Origin: Bradyrhizobium sp. CSS354
GTDB taxonomy: Bacteria; Pseudomonadota; Alphaproteobacteria; Rhizobiales; Xanthobacteraceae
DNA length: 64,000 nt
Assembly (NCBI RefSeq): GCF_029051725.1
Contig: NZ_JAACFU010000005.1
Location: forward strand, 186,001-250,000
Direction: 5' to 3'
Position numbers and translations under genes: made by a program. A model generated the notes under the pieces. It saw nothing but the letters and a program-made list of their open reading frames with translations. It had not been told where the DNA came from and did no database searches. This document shows, in pieces, positions 34,193 to 43,483 of the stretch (positions within the stretch are counted from its first letter, which is position 1; the number at the start of each line of letters is the position of its first letter).

Positions 34193-35271
34193 ACCCGGAG
34201 TTCTGGCGTGGCCGGCGCGTTCTGGTGACAGGACACACCGGTTTCAAGGGCGCCTGGCTCAGCCTGTGGCTATCCGCCATGAACGCCCGCGTTTTCGGTT
34301 TCTCGCTAGCTCCACCGACGACGCCGTCCCTGTTCGACCGGGCAGAGGTCGCGGCCGTCGTCGATGACACGCGCGGCGATATCAGGGATATCGGGGCATT
34401 GTCGCATGCGTTGGCGACCAGCAGGCCCGAAGTGGTGTTTCACCTCGCCGCGCAATCCGTCCTGCGTGAATCCTATGTCGATCCGATCGGCACTGTCTCG
34501 ACCAACGTGATGGGTACGGTGAACCTGCTCGAGGCGGTGCGTCAGTTCAATCTCAAGGCAAAGGCGGAGGGTACGGGTGACGGCATCCGTTCGTTCGTCA
34601 TCGTCACCAGCGACAAGTGTTATGAAAATCGCGAGTGGGTGTGGGGCTATCGCGAGAATGAGGCGATGGGAGGCCACGATCCCTATAGTACGAGCAAGGG
34701 ATGCGCCGAGCTGCTGCTGACCTCGTATAATCGCAGCTTCGCGGAGCCGCCGGCGGCTTCGGGACGTGCGGGCAATGTTATCGGCGGTGGCGATTGGGCG
34801 AAGGATCGCATCGTGCCGGACGCGATCCGCGCCTTTGCGATGCAACGCGCACTGGAGGTGCGGCGCCCGCGGGCCATTCGTCCCTGGCAGCACGTGCTTG
34901 AGCCTCTTGCCGGATACCTGCTCCTGGCCGAGGCTTCGCTCAGGCAAGGCGCCGCCGTGGCGGACGGCTGGAACTTCGGCCCAGGGCCGGAGAGCGAGCA
35001 GCCGGTATCACGCCTCGCCGACACGCTGGCCGTGATTTGGGGCAATGGCGCGCAATGGCAGCATGTCGGCAGCGACGACTTGCACGAGGCGACCTTCCTG
35101 AAGCTGGATTCCTCGAAGGCGCGAACACTGCTTGGCTGGCGACCCCGGCTCGGATTTGACGATGCGTTGAAAATGACTGTCGATTGGTACAAGGCCGATT
35201 TGGAGCGGTCGGCCTCCTCAATGCGTGATTTCACGCTCGGACAGATCCGAGACTATTGCCACGCGACCTGA
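34174..35271 (+). CDS. rfbG: CDP-glucose 4,6-dehydratase
   Basis: A 365-residue extended SDR: TGHTGFKGAWL (19-29), FHLAAQSVLRESY (89-101), the catalytic TSDKCYEN (145-152) with Asp147-Lys148, and Tyr171/Lys175 in PYSTSK. TSDK is the RfbG form of the dehydratase triad. It turns CDP-glucose into CDP-4-keto-6-deoxyglucose. The start is GTG 34174, 19 bases before the end of rfbF and 11 after an AAGGAG; a longer reading from 33967 lies wholly inside rfbF and was rejected. No RfbH-like 3-dehydrase is nearby, so the product may go to the C-methyltransferase. Confidence 0.93.
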   Translation: MAYVDVNPEFWRGRRVLVTGHTGFKGAWLSLWLSAMNARVFGFSLAPPTTPSLFDRAEVAAVVDDTRGDIRDIGALSHALATSRPEVVFHLAAQSVLRESYVDPIGTVSTNVMGTVNLLEAVRQFNLKAKAEGTGDGIRSFVIVTSDKCYENREWVWGYRENEAMGGHDPYSTSKGCAELLLTSYNRSFAEPPAASGRAGNVIGGGDWAKDRIVPDAIRAFAMQRALEVRRPRAIRPWQHVLEPLAGYLLLAEASLRQGAAVADGWNFGPGPESEQPVSRLADTLAVIWGNGAQWQHVGSDDLHEATFLKLDSSKARTLLGWRPRLGFDDALKMTVDWYKADLERSASSMRDFTLGQIRDYCHAT

Positions 35272-35319
35272 CCGGACGTTTCCGACGGCTCACTCCGTGC
35301 GGAGGTGAGGAAAGTTTCA

Positions 35320-36552
35320 ATGAGCGGGCTCACGGTGGCTTTGGTCGGTGGCGGACGATGGGGGCGGACGCACGCTTCCATCTTGGCGCAGCTTTCCGAC
35401 CGTGTCGGTTGTGTGCTGTGGGTGTCGCGCCACAATGGCGAAGCCCTCAATGCGTTTCTCGCCGATCGTACAGGAGTGCCTCCTCGGTTCACGCCGCTCC
35501 CAAGCCTTGACGCTGCGCTGGCTCTGCGTCCCGATGCCGCCATCGTTGCTACACCTGCCGCCGATCACGCCGGAACTGCCGAGAGCCTGCTGCGCGGGGA
35601 CGTGCCAACCCTGGTCGAGAAGCCGCTTGCGCTGAGCGTCGACAGTGCAAGGCGCCTGGTCGATCTGGCGGCTGAGCGCAACATCCCGCTCCTTGTCGGC
35701 CTGCATCTGCTCAGTGCGCCATTCTTGCGTCATTTTCTGGGTTTGTGCGCAGGGCGTGAAGTCGCTGCCATCGAATTGGAGTGGCTGGATGCTGAGCAGG
35801 AGATGCGGCACGGCATGGCCAAATTGTCCAACGTCACGACGCATAAAGTCGACGAGATCATTCCTCATCTTTGGTCGATGCTGCATCTGATCGACGACAG
35901 CGCCGAGCCGCAATTGCGCGAGGTGAAGCCGTTGCCGCGAGGTGCGGTCGAGGTTGCGCTGGGCTTGGGGCAATCGCTTGCCGTGCTTCGGTTCGGACGG
36001 AGGGCTGTGGCGCGCAAGCGATTGATCCGCCTCGAATTACGCGATGGCGGCACGGCCGAGCTTGATTTCACCAACGAGCCCGGCCGGATATTCATCGATG
36101 GCGTCGAGTTGCCGGGCTTGGAAGTCGGCGGCAAGCTCGGGCCGCTTGCGACGGAGCTGGCTGGTTTTTTGGATATCGTCCGCGCGGGGCGGGACTTCTC
36201 GTCATCGCCCCAGCTGGCGTCCCGTTGCATCGGTGCCGTCGAGCTGGCCGAAGCGGTGCGGACCCGCTTGATTGCAGAAGAGGCGAAGGCAGTGTCAGCC
36301 CGTCTCGCGCGCGGGGACACGATGAGGGATCCCGACGTCTTGGCCTGGATCATCGATAATGTCGCCCCGCTCCTGGATATTCAGGAACCGCGTACCAGCG
36401 ACCTGAGACGGGAGCTTGCAGACATTATCGTTGGTGCGGTCGAAGCCGTTGACCTGACGGCTCACATCCATGACGACAGGCTGCGCCCCGTGATCGCAAC
36501 GATACAGCAATCGGACTTCTTCGCGCATCTGACGCTGAGCCGGTTGGCTTAA
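35320..36552 (+). CDS. Gfo/Idh/MocA-family oxidoreductase with C-terminal extension
   Basis: A 410-residue protein with an NAD(P) site VALVGGGRWGRTHA (6-19) and EKP at 100-102. Enzymes of this family are usually 310-360 residues; here about 80 extra residues follow, including LAWIIDNVAPLLDI and a tail that looks helical and has no family I recognise. It lies 48 bases after rfbG, so it probably reduces the 4-keto group of the CDP-sugar after C-methylation. The ATG at 35320 is preferred to GTG 35305, because GGAGGTGAGG lies just before it. Confidence 0.75.
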   Translation: MSGLTVALVGGGRWGRTHASILAQLSDRVGCVLWVSRHNGEALNAFLADRTGVPPRFTPLPSLDAALALRPDAAIVATPAADHAGTAESLLRGDVPTLVEKPLALSVDSARRLVDLAAERNIPLLVGLHLLSAPFLRHFLGLCAGREVAAIELEWLDAEQEMRHGMAKLSNVTTHKVDEIIPHLWSMLHLIDDSAEPQLREVKPLPRGAVEVALGLGQSLAVLRFGRRAVARKRLIRLELRDGGTAELDFTNEPGRIFIDGVELPGLEVGGKLGPLATELAGFLDIVRAGRDFSSSPQLASRCIGAVELAEAVRTRLIAEEAKAVSARLARGDTMRDPDVLAWIIDNVAPLLDIQEPRTSDLRRELADIIVGAVEAVDLTAHIHDDRLRPVIATIQQSDFFAHLTLSRLA

Positions 36553-36676
36553 GCGGCACGGCTTACGTAAGGCTGAGGCTGGGGGCTGTGGTTTCTCGAT
36601 TGAAGCGCGAACGCTCAGTCACGAAACGTCGCGGATAGGCTTTGGGTACCAACGCGGTCTTCGCCTGATTTCATTG

Positions 36677-37900
36677 TCATCGCTCGTCCGCGATCACCTT
36701 GCCGTCGTTCGGCAGCGCACCGGGCCTCACCAGTTCAACCTCGCCTCCGAGTTTCGTCACTGCCCGCAAGGTGCCTGCAATCTCCTCGCGCAACGCGTCG
36801 TTCGCGGCCGCCGTCTCTGCTTTTAGCGTCATTGCATCGGTCTCGCCCTGGCGCGTGACGACGAGGCGCAGTCTTCCGAGCGCGGAATGGCGGTTGCCGA
36901 TCTCGGCGATCTGCTCGGGCCGGACGAACATGCCCTTGATCTTGGTGGTCTGATCGGCGCGGCCCATCCAGCCCCTGATGCGCATGTTGGTGCGCCCGCA
37001 GGGGCTGGTCCCCGGCAGTGCCGTGGTGAGGTCGCCGAGCGCGAGCCGGATCCAGGGATGGTGCGGATCGAGTGAGGTCACGACGATTTCGCCGACGTCG
37101 CCGGGCGCCACGGGATCGCCGGTCCCGGGCTTGACGATCTCGATGATGAGATCCTCGTTCACGACCATGCCGTCGCGCGCGCTGGTCTCGAAGGCGATGA
37201 GGCCGAGATCGGCGGTGCCGAAGGCTTGGTAGGCGTCGATGCCGCGCGCCTTGATCTCCGCCTGGAGCGAGGGCGGGAATGCTGCGCCCGAGACCAGCGC
37301 GCGCTTGATCGAGGAGACGTCGCGGCCGGAGCTTGCGGCAGCATCGAGCAAGATCTTCAGGAAGTCCGGCGTGCCGCTGTAGCCGACGGGACGGTAGGCT
37401 TCGATCAACTCGAATTGCTGCTCGGTATTCCCTGGACCTGCCGGGATCACGGCGCAACCGAGCGCGCGCGCCGACGCATCGAAGATGAAGCCGCCGGGGG
37501 TGAGATGGTAGCTGAAGGTGTTGAGCACGATGTCATCAGGTCGGAACCCGGCCGCGAACAGCGCCCGTGCGCCGCGCCAGGGGTCGGCTTGCCGCCCCTC
37601 CGGCTCGAAAATCGGCCCTGGGGAGGTGAAGAGACGGGCGAACGAACCGGGCGCCGCCGCGACCAACCCTCCGAAGGGCGTCGAGGCCTTGTGCAGGGCC
37701 GGCAGTTCCGACTTGCGCAGCACCGGCAGGCCCGCCAGGGCCGCCCTGGAGGTTACGGTCGCCGGATCCACGCCTTTCAGGCGATCTGCATAGACGGGCG
37801 CGGTCATCGCAGAGCGCAGCACGCCGGGCAGGCGGGCGAACAGATCGGCCTCGCGCGCGGCTTGTTCGCGCGTTTCGAGGGCGTCGTAATGGGCGGTCAT
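36677..37900 (-). CDS. PaaK-like phenylacetate-CoA ligase family protein
   Basis: A 407-residue adenylate-forming enzyme of the PaaK type. LPVLRKSELPALHK near 58-72, YSGTPDFLKIL, the central QAFGTADLGLIAFE, GEIVVTSLDPHHPWIRLALGD-like region and the closing lid GRADQTTKIKGMFVRPEQI are in family order. PaaK proteins make aryl-CoA through an acyl-adenylate. It is divergent from an AGE-family gene and close to a LIV operon with another acyl-CoA synthetase, so it may activate an aromatic acid imported by that system. Substrate not determined by sequence. Confidence 0.85.
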   Translation of the reverse strand: MTAHYDALETREQAAREADLFARLPGVLRSAMTAPVYADRLKGVDPATVTSRAALAGLPVLRKSELPALHKASTPFGGLVAAAPGSFARLFTSPGPIFEPEGRQADPWRGARALFAAGFRPDDIVLNTFSYHLTPGGFIFDASARALGCAVIPAGPGNTEQQFELIEAYRPVGYSGTPDFLKILLDAAASSGRDVSSIKRALVSGAAFPPSLQAEIKARGIDAYQAFGTADLGLIAFETSARDGMVVNEDLIIEIVKPGTGDPVAPGDVGEIVVTSLDPHHPWIRLALGDLTTALPGTSPCGRTNMRIRGWMGRADQTTKIKGMFVRPEQIAEIGNRHSALGRLRLVVTRQGETDAMTLKAETAAANDALREEIAGTLRAVTKLGGEVELVRPGALPNDGKVIADER

Positions 37901-37986
37901 GGCTGATCTTTCCGGGTTGGCATCCGTTGCGTACCGCCGCCGGCATGGGTATCAGACGGCCATGGGCGAGGTTTGAAGAGGACGCG
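37901..37986. promoter_or_regulatory. Short divergent promoter gap
   Basis: Only 86 bases separate the leftward ligase gene from the rightward epimerase gene, so both promoters must be here or inside coding sequence. No convincing boxes were found. Confidence 0.3.
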
Positions 37987-39141
37987 ATGGCGGACGAGGG
38001 AATCAGTGCGGCGGACGAGGCGGCGGACGTCGTCGCGCGCCTGAAGCGCCGCATGATCGACGAGGCGCTGCCGCTGTGGTCGACGGTCGGTTGGGACCAT
38101 GGCGCGGGTGGTTTCATCGATCGGCTGCACCGCGACGGCACGGCGGACGTGATCGCGCCGCGACGCGTGTTCGTGCAGGCCCGCCAGATCTGGTGCTATG
38201 CCAAGGCCGCGCAGATGGGCTGGTACCCTGAGGGGCGCGCCATCGCGCTCAAGGGGCTGGAGCATCTGCTCGCCAAGGCAAAGGCCCCCGACGGCCGGCC
38301 CGGCTACGTGCACCGGCTGACGCCGGAGGGCGCGGTGCTGGACGGCCGGCGCGATGCCTACGACCACGCCTTCATCCTGTTTGCGCTCGCGACCGTCTAT
38401 GCGCTCGACCAGGACGCACAAATTCGCGCCGAGATCGACGCGCTGCTCGCCTTCCTCGACGGCCATCTGCGCTCGCCGCACGGCGGCGTCCACGAGGGCC
38501 TTCCAGTCTCGCTGCCGCGCCGGCAGAACCCGCACATGCATCTGTTCGAGGCGATGATCGCGTGCTTCGATGCGACCCACGATTTGTCGTTTCAGAACCG
38601 TGCCGGCGAGTTCTTCGCGCTGTTCCTCGCCAATCTCTACGACAAGCGGACGCGCGCGCTCGGCGAATATTTCGAAGAGGACTGGTCGAAGATCGCGCCG
38701 GTCAGCATCGAGCCCGGCCATCAGGCGGAATGGGTCTGGCTGCTGAAGGGATTCGAACGCATCACGGGCTGCCCGACCGGACAGCGGCGCGCCGAGCTGC
38801 TGGAAACCGCGCTGCGCTATCGCGACGAGGCCACCGGCTGTCTGGTCGACGAGGGCGACGACGCCGGCAACATTCGCCGCACTACGCGCCGGCTGTGGCC
38901 GCAGACCGAGATCGCGAAGGCGTGGATCGCGCAGGCCGAATCCGGCGAGGCGGGCGCGGCGGAGGAGGCGCGCATGGCGCTCGCTCGGCTCGAACGCCAT
39001 TATCTCAACCATCCCGTGCGGGGCGGCTGGTACGACCAGTTCGACCGCGACGGCAAATCGCTGATCGATACCATTCCTGCGTCTTCGTTCTATCATGTTC
39101 TCTGCGCAGTCACGGAAGCGGAGCAGGTACTGGAAGGTTAA
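37987..39141 (+). CDS. AGE-family sugar epimerase/isomerase
   Basis: A 384-residue alpha/alpha-barrel protein of the N-acylglucosamine 2-epimerase family. RVFVQARQIWCYAKA, YDHAFILFAL and EPGHQAEWVWLLK carry the conserved arginine and histidines of the active site. Family members interconvert mannose with fructose or glucose, or N-acyl-hexosamines. The sequence does not decide among these. ATG 37987 follows GAGG with a five-base spacer, so the 20-codon longer reading was dropped. The end overlaps the convergent livF gene by four bases. Confidence 0.85.
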   Translation: MADEGISAADEAADVVARLKRRMIDEALPLWSTVGWDHGAGGFIDRLHRDGTADVIAPRRVFVQARQIWCYAKAAQMGWYPEGRAIALKGLEHLLAKAKAPDGRPGYVHRLTPEGAVLDGRRDAYDHAFILFALATVYALDQDAQIRAEIDALLAFLDGHLRSPHGGVHEGLPVSLPRRQNPHMHLFEAMIACFDATHDLSFQNRAGEFFALFLANLYDKRTRALGEYFEEDWSKIAPVSIEPGHQAEWVWLLKGFERITGCPTGQRRAELLETALRYRDEATGCLVDEGDDAGNIRRTTRRLWPQTEIAKAWIAQAESGEAGAAEEARMALARLERHYLNHPVRGGWYDQFDRDGKSLIDTIPASSFYHVLCAVTEAEQVLEG

Positions 39142-39977
39142 AGCCAGCGCTTGCGCCGCTTGAAGCTCTTGAGGTTCTTGAAGCTCTTGCGCTGGTCGCC
39201 GGCGCCGCCGAGGTAGAATTCCTTGACGTCCTCGTTGTCGCGCAATTCGTCCGCGGTGCCGTCGAGCACGACCTTTCCCTGCTCCATGATGTAGCCGTGG
39301 CTTGCCACCGACAGCGCGGCGCGGGCGTTCTGCTCGACCAAGAGAATGGTGACGCCGAGGTCGCGGTTGATCTTCTGGATGATCGAGAACACCTCTTTCA
39401 CCAGCAGCGGCGACAAGCCCATCGAAGGCTCGTCCATCAGGATCATCTTCGGGCGCGCCATCAGCGCGCGACCGATCGCGAGCATCTGCTGCTCGCCGCC
39501 CGAGAGATAACCGGCAAGCCCGGTCCGCTCCTTCAGGCGCGGGAAGTAGTTGAAGACCATGTCGAGATCGGCGCCGACCTCGCGGTCCCTGCGGGTGAAG
39601 GCGCCGAGCTTGAGGTTTTCCAGCGAGGTCATGTCGGCAACGATGCGCCGGCCCTCCATCACCTGGAAGATGCCGCGGCGGACGATCTTGTCGGGATCGA
39701 TGCCGTTGATGCGCTCGCCGTCGAACAGGATCTCGCCGCGCGTGACTTCACCGTCCTCGGTCTTGAGCAGCCCGGAGATCGCCTTCAGGGTCGTCGACTT
39801 GCCGGCGCCGTTGGCGCCGAGGAGCGCCACGATCGCGCCCTTGGGCACGTCGAGGCTGAGGCCGCGCAGCACCAGGATGACGTCGTCATAGACGACCTCG
39901 ATGTTGCGCACGCCGAGGAGAGGCGGCGCGGGTACGATGCCGGGGGAGGGGCGAGCCGCTTCGAGGGTGTCGGTCAT
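39138..39977 (-). CDS. livF: LIV-type ABC transporter ATP-binding protein LivF
   Basis: A 279-residue ATPase with Walker A GANGAGKS, signature LSGGEQQM, Walker B MILMDEPSMGL and the switch LLVEQNA, all in LivF form. It would energise import of branched-chain amino acids, amides or carboxylic acids together with the LivG, LivH and LivM products. It is the last gene of the leftward operon livG-acyl-CoA synthetase-livH-livM-binding protein-livF, separated from the binding-protein gene by a palindromic repeat. The ATG at 39977 is preferred to a longer start at 40031, which would read into the repeat. Confidence 0.93.
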   Translation of the reverse strand: MTDTLEAARPSPGIVPAPPLLGVRNIEVVYDDVILVLRGLSLDVPKGAIVALLGANGAGKSTTLKAISGLLKTEDGEVTRGEILFDGERINGIDPDKIVRRGIFQVMEGRRIVADMTSLENLKLGAFTRRDREVGADLDMVFNYFPRLKERTGLAGYLSGGEQQMLAIGRALMARPKMILMDEPSMGLSPLLVKEVFSIIQKINRDLGVTILLVEQNARAALSVASHGYIMEQGKVVLDGTADELRDNEDVKEFYLGGAGDQRKSFKNLKSFKRRKRWL

Positions 39978-40003
39978 ATCAGTTGCCGCCAATTTGCTGT
40001 GCT

Positions 40004-40090
40004 CGTCGTGCCCGGGGCTTGGCCCGGGCATCCAGGTACTTCGTCCGAGTGGTCAGGCGTGGATGGCCGGGACAAAGCCCGGCCATGACG
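40004..40090. repeat. Palindromic intergenic repeat, copy 1
   Basis: Two GC-rich hairpins follow one another: GCCCGGG...CCCGGGC (40009-40028) and ATGGCCGGG-ACAAAG-CCCGGCCAT (40062-40085). The second hairpin recurs almost exactly at 52621-52643. This is a dispersed Rhizobiales-type intergenic palindrome and may act as a transcript-stabilising or attenuating structure between the binding-protein gene and livF. Confidence 0.8.
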
Positions 40091-40103
40091 TCCGATGTTG
40101 TGG

Positions 40104-41387
40104 TTACCAGCCCAGCAATTCCGGCTTGCGCGGAAGCTCGACAGTCTTGACCTTCTCGAGCTTGATCGCGCCCTTAGCCATGAGGTCGTTGAGGTCGCCG
40201 TCGGTCGCGCCCGCAATCTTGGTGCGGTAGAGATCGACCTTCAGCGTGCCGCGGTGGTCCTTGTCGGTCCAGGTCGAGGCATTGCAGACGCCTTCCATGC
40301 CTGATGGCACCCAGTCCTTCTTCTGGTAGAAGCCCTTGGCGACGTTCTCGCCGGTGGCGCCGCCGTTCTTGGCGGCCCAATCGATCGCTTCCTTCATGTA
40401 AAGCGCCGAGCAGACGGCCGCGATGTAGTGCACCGGGCGATAGACCTTGCCGGTAGGATCGGACATCTTCGAGATCTCCATCACCGTCTTCATGCCGGGC
40501 GCATCGCCGCCCCAGCTTACAGCGGTGCGCAGCGGGAAGATCACGCCGTCGGCGGCGTCGCCCGCGGTCTTGGCGGCATTCTCGTCCATGCCCCAGACAT
40601 TGCCCATGAACTGGATGTCGACGCCGGCGGTCTTGCAGGCCTTCATCACCGAGATGTTGGACGCGGCGGTGTTGCCGAGATAGGCGTAGTTGGCGCCTGA
40701 GGATTTCAGGCTCAGGCACTGCGCGCTGTAGTCACCCGGCGCGAGCGCGAAGACCAGCGGCGGCAGCACCTCGAAGCCGAGCTCCTGCGCCATCGCTTCG
40801 CCGGCGGCCTTCGGCGCGTTCGGATAGGGGTGGTTGGCCCCCATGTGGACGAATTTCGGCTTGCCGGACTTGCCTTTGGCCTTCCAGTCTTCGGCTGCCC
40901 ACATCAGCATCGCGCGCAGCGAGTCCGAATAGCTCGGACCGTAGAAGAAATTATACGGCGCGGGCTTGGCCTTGCCGCTGACGCCTTCGGGATCGGTGAG
41001 GGCGGCGGCGTAGGAGCCGGAGAGGTCGGGGATTTTATCTTGTGCGAGGAAGCCGGTCAGCGCCTCGGTGTCTGCCGTGCCCCAGCCCATGATCGCCGCG
41101 ACTTTGGAGTCCGGCGCCGACCACTTCTTGTAGAGCGCGATGGCGCGCGGCACCTGGTAGCCATAGTCGTTGGTGTCGACGTTGATCTGCTTGCCGCCCA
41201 CGCCGCCGTTCTTGTTGACCCAGGCGAAGGTGTCGGCGACGGCCTGGCCGTAGGGCGTGCCGACGTCGGACGTGCCGCCGGAATAATCGGCGAGATGCCC
41301 GATTGCGATCTGCGCCTGCGCGCCTGACGAGAATGCGGCGATCGCCAGTGCAAGCGATGCGGTGCTCAAAAGGGATTTTGTCTTCAT
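40104..41387 (-). CDS. LIV-type ABC transporter substrate-binding protein
   Basis: A 427-residue secreted protein. Residues 1-25 are a signal peptide (MKTKSLLSTASLALAIAAF, cleavage after AQA). The mature part begins IAIGHLADYSGGTSDVG, the ligand-binding start of LivK-like periplasmic proteins, and has two lobes. RBS GGAGG is placed correctly before the ATG. It belongs to the leftward LIV operon that also holds an acyl-CoA synthetase, so the ligand may be a carboxylic or aromatic acid rather than an amino acid. The ligand cannot be read from sequence. Confidence 0.92.
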   Translation of the reverse strand: MKTKSLLSTASLALAIAAFSSGAQAQIAIGHLADYSGGTSDVGTPYGQAVADTFAWVNKNGGVGGKQINVDTNDYGYQVPRAIALYKKWSAPDSKVAAIMGWGTADTEALTGFLAQDKIPDLSGSYAAALTDPEGVSGKAKPAPYNFFYGPSYSDSLRAMLMWAAEDWKAKGKSGKPKFVHMGANHPYPNAPKAAGEAMAQELGFEVLPPLVFALAPGDYSAQCLSLKSSGANYAYLGNTAASNISVMKACKTAGVDIQFMGNVWGMDENAAKTAGDAADGVIFPLRTAVSWGGDAPGMKTVMEISKMSDPTGKVYRPVHYIAAVCSALYMKEAIDWAAKNGGATGENVAKGFYQKKDWVPSGMEGVCNASTWTDKDHRGTLKVDLYRTKIAGATDGDLNDLMAKGAIKLEKVKTVELPRKPELLGW

Positions 41388-41433
41388 TGGTTGCCTCCTC
41401 CTGTTTATTTGTTGGTTAGAGAGTTGCCCGCGC

Positions 41434-42507
41434 TCAATGGGAGAACGGGTAGAGTTTCCAATACGCCCTGATCTGTCGCCAGCGATGGGCGAGCCCGTCG
41501 GGCTCGAACATCAGGAACGCGATGATGATCACCCCGATCGCGATCTCGCGCAGGAAGGTTATGTTGTTGTTGAGCGACAGCGCCTTGTCGATCGCGCCGC
41601 CCTTCAGCGTCACGCTGAGGAACTCCATCGTCTCGGGCAGCAGCACCACGAACGCGGTGCCCATCAGCGTGCCCATGATCGAACCGGTGCCGCCGATAAT
41701 GATCATGGCGAGGAACAGGATCGAGCGTTCGATGCCGAAACCCTCTTGCGACACCACGAGCTGGTAGTGCGCGTAGAGCGCGCCGGCGATGCCGGCGAAG
41801 AACGCCGCGAGCCCAAATGACAGCGTGCGGTACTTGGTGAGATTGATGCCCATGATCTCCGCGGAGAGATAATGGTCGCGGATCGCCACCAGCGCGCGGC
41901 CGTCGCGGGTGCGCATCAGATTGGTGACGAGGACGTAGCTTGCAACTACGTAGGCGAGTACGACGTAGAAATATTGCCTGTCGCCGCGCAGCGTGTAGCC
42001 GAAGATCGAGAACGGATTGGCGCTGGCCGGCACCGAGCCGCCGGTGAACCACTCCGCGCGGGAGAAGAAGTCGAGCAGGATATATTGCGCGGCGAGCGTG
42101 GCGATCACGAGGTAGAGCCCCTTCAGCCGCGCCGCCGGGATGCCGAAGATCAGCCCGACCAGCGCAGTGACGACGCCCGCGAGGGGGATCGCGAAGAACA
42201 CCGGGATCGATGTGCCGTTAGAGATGTAGGCAGACGTGAACGCGCCGAGCAGGAAGAACGCGGCATGGCCAATTGAAATCTGGCCGGTGAAGCCAACCAG
42301 GATGTTCAGCCCGAGGGCCGCGATGGAAAAGATGCCGATCTGAATCAGGATGCTGAGCCAGTACCCGCCAAGGAATTGCGGCACGAGGCAGAGCAGTACT
42401 ACGCCGGCGATCGCAAAATTGCGGCTGGTCGTGGTCGGAAAGATCGTGGTGTCGGCCGCGTAAGAGGTGCGGAAATCACCAGCAGGGATGAGCGCGGGGC
42501 CGGCCAT
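41434..42507 (-). CDS. livM: LIV-type ABC transporter permease LivM
   Basis: A 357-residue membrane protein with about ten hydrophobic segments. NILVGFTGQISIGHAAFFLLG and the later LVAIRDHYLSAEIMGINLTKY loop are the LivM signatures; the loop contacts the ATPases. It forms the import channel with LivH. The gene follows livH with a three-base gap and precedes the binding-protein gene by 46 bases. Confidence 0.92.
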   Translation of the reverse strand: MAGPALIPAGDFRTSYAADTTIFPTTTSRNFAIAGVVLLCLVPQFLGGYWLSILIQIGIFSIAALGLNILVGFTGQISIGHAAFFLLGAFTSAYISNGTSIPVFFAIPLAGVVTALVGLIFGIPAARLKGLYLVIATLAAQYILLDFFSRAEWFTGGSVPASANPFSIFGYTLRGDRQYFYVVLAYVVASYVLVTNLMRTRDGRALVAIRDHYLSAEIMGINLTKYRTLSFGLAAFFAGIAGALYAHYQLVVSQEGFGIERSILFLAMIIIGGTGSIMGTLMGTAFVVLLPETMEFLSVTLKGGAIDKALSLNNNITFLREIAIGVIIIAFLMFEPDGLAHRWRQIRAYWKLYPFSH

Positions 42508-42510
42508 GTA

Positions 42511-43404
42511 TCAGATCCGTTCGATGTCGTGGGTGCCGAACAGGCCGTAGGGCTTGATCATCAGCACGATGATGAGGACGTAGAACGGCGCGATCTCGTA
42601 GAGATTGCCCCAGTGAAGGTATTCGCTGTCGACATATTGCGCGATGTTCTCGAGTAACCCGATGATGATGCCGCCGAGCACGGCGCCCCCGACGGAATCG
42701 AGCCCGCCGAGGATCGCCGCCGGAAACACCTTAATGCCGTAAGCGGCGAGGCCCGAGGATACGCCGTTCACGACGGCAACAACGACGCCTGCCACCGCCG
42801 ACACCGTTGCGGAGATCGCCCAAGCCATCGCGAACACGCTCTTCACGGAAATGCCGAGAGATTGCGCGACCTGCTGGTTGAACGCGGTGGCGCGCATCGC
42901 AAGCCCGTACTTTGACGCGCGGAAGAACCAGGCCATGCCGATCATCATCGCGATCGAGACGACGAGGCTCATGACATAGACGGTTTGGATTTGGAGCCCG
43001 AACAAGCTGACGGACTGGCTCTCGAACACGCGCGGGAACGGCTGCGGATTGACGCCGAACATCCATTTCAGCGTCGCCTGCAGCACGGTGGACAGGCCGA
43101 TCGTCACCATGATGACGGAGATGATGGGTTCACCGATCATCGGTCGCAGTATCAGGACCTGCACCGCGATGCCGAACACGAACATGAACACCAGCGTCAT
43201 CGGCATGCCGATCCAGAACGGCACCTGATATTTCGCGAGCAGGGTCCAGCACACCCAGGCGCCGACCAGCAAGAGTTCGCCCTGCGCGAAATTGACGACT
43301 TGCGTGGCCTTGTAGATCAGCACGAACGACATCGCGACCACGCCATAGAGCGTGCCGACCACGAGGCCGTTGACCAGGAGCTGAATGAGAAAGGCGGTGT
43401 TCAT
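42511..43404 (-). CDS. livH: LIV-type ABC transporter permease LivH
   Basis: A 297-residue membrane protein with about eight hydrophobic segments. NGLVVGTLYGVVAMSFVLIY and QVVNFAQGELLLVGAW form the LivH opening, and RATAFNQQVAQSLGI is the cytoplasmic coupling loop. It is transcribed with the acyl-CoA synthetase gene upstream, across an 79-base gap with a short palindrome, and livM downstream. Confidence 0.92.
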   Translation of the reverse strand: MNTAFLIQLLVNGLVVGTLYGVVAMSFVLIYKATQVVNFAQGELLLVGAWVCWTLLAKYQVPFWIGMPMTLVFMFVFGIAVQVLILRPMIGEPIISVIMVTIGLSTVLQATLKWMFGVNPQPFPRVFESQSVSLFGLQIQTVYVMSLVVSIAMMIGMAWFFRASKYGLAMRATAFNQQVAQSLGISVKSVFAMAWAISATVSAVAGVVVAVVNGVSSGLAAYGIKVFPAAILGGLDSVGGAVLGGIIIGLLENIAQYVDSEYLHWGNLYEIAPFYVLIIVLMIKPYGLFGTHDIERI

Positions 43405-43416
43405 GTTATGCTATCC

Positions 43417-43445
43417 TTCGCCTCACCCCGCTTGCGGGGAGAGGG
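43417..43445. repeat. Short CACCCCGC-TT-GCGGGG palindrome
   Basis: CCCCGC-TT-GCGGGG (43426-43439) with flanking CCTCA and GAGAGGG is a common dispersed Rhizobiales intergenic element. It lies between the acyl-CoA synthetase and livH genes and has no T-run, so it is not a typical terminator. Confidence 0.65.
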
Positions 43446-43483
43446 CGTATCGACTGGCAGCGCGCGCCCGTTTGAAAGCGTGC

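Noticed and set aside
38562..40088. A 508-codon plus-strand reading crossing the epimerase and livF genes
   Set aside because: It runs out of frame through the epimerase gene and antisense to livF and the palindromic repeat; no family features.
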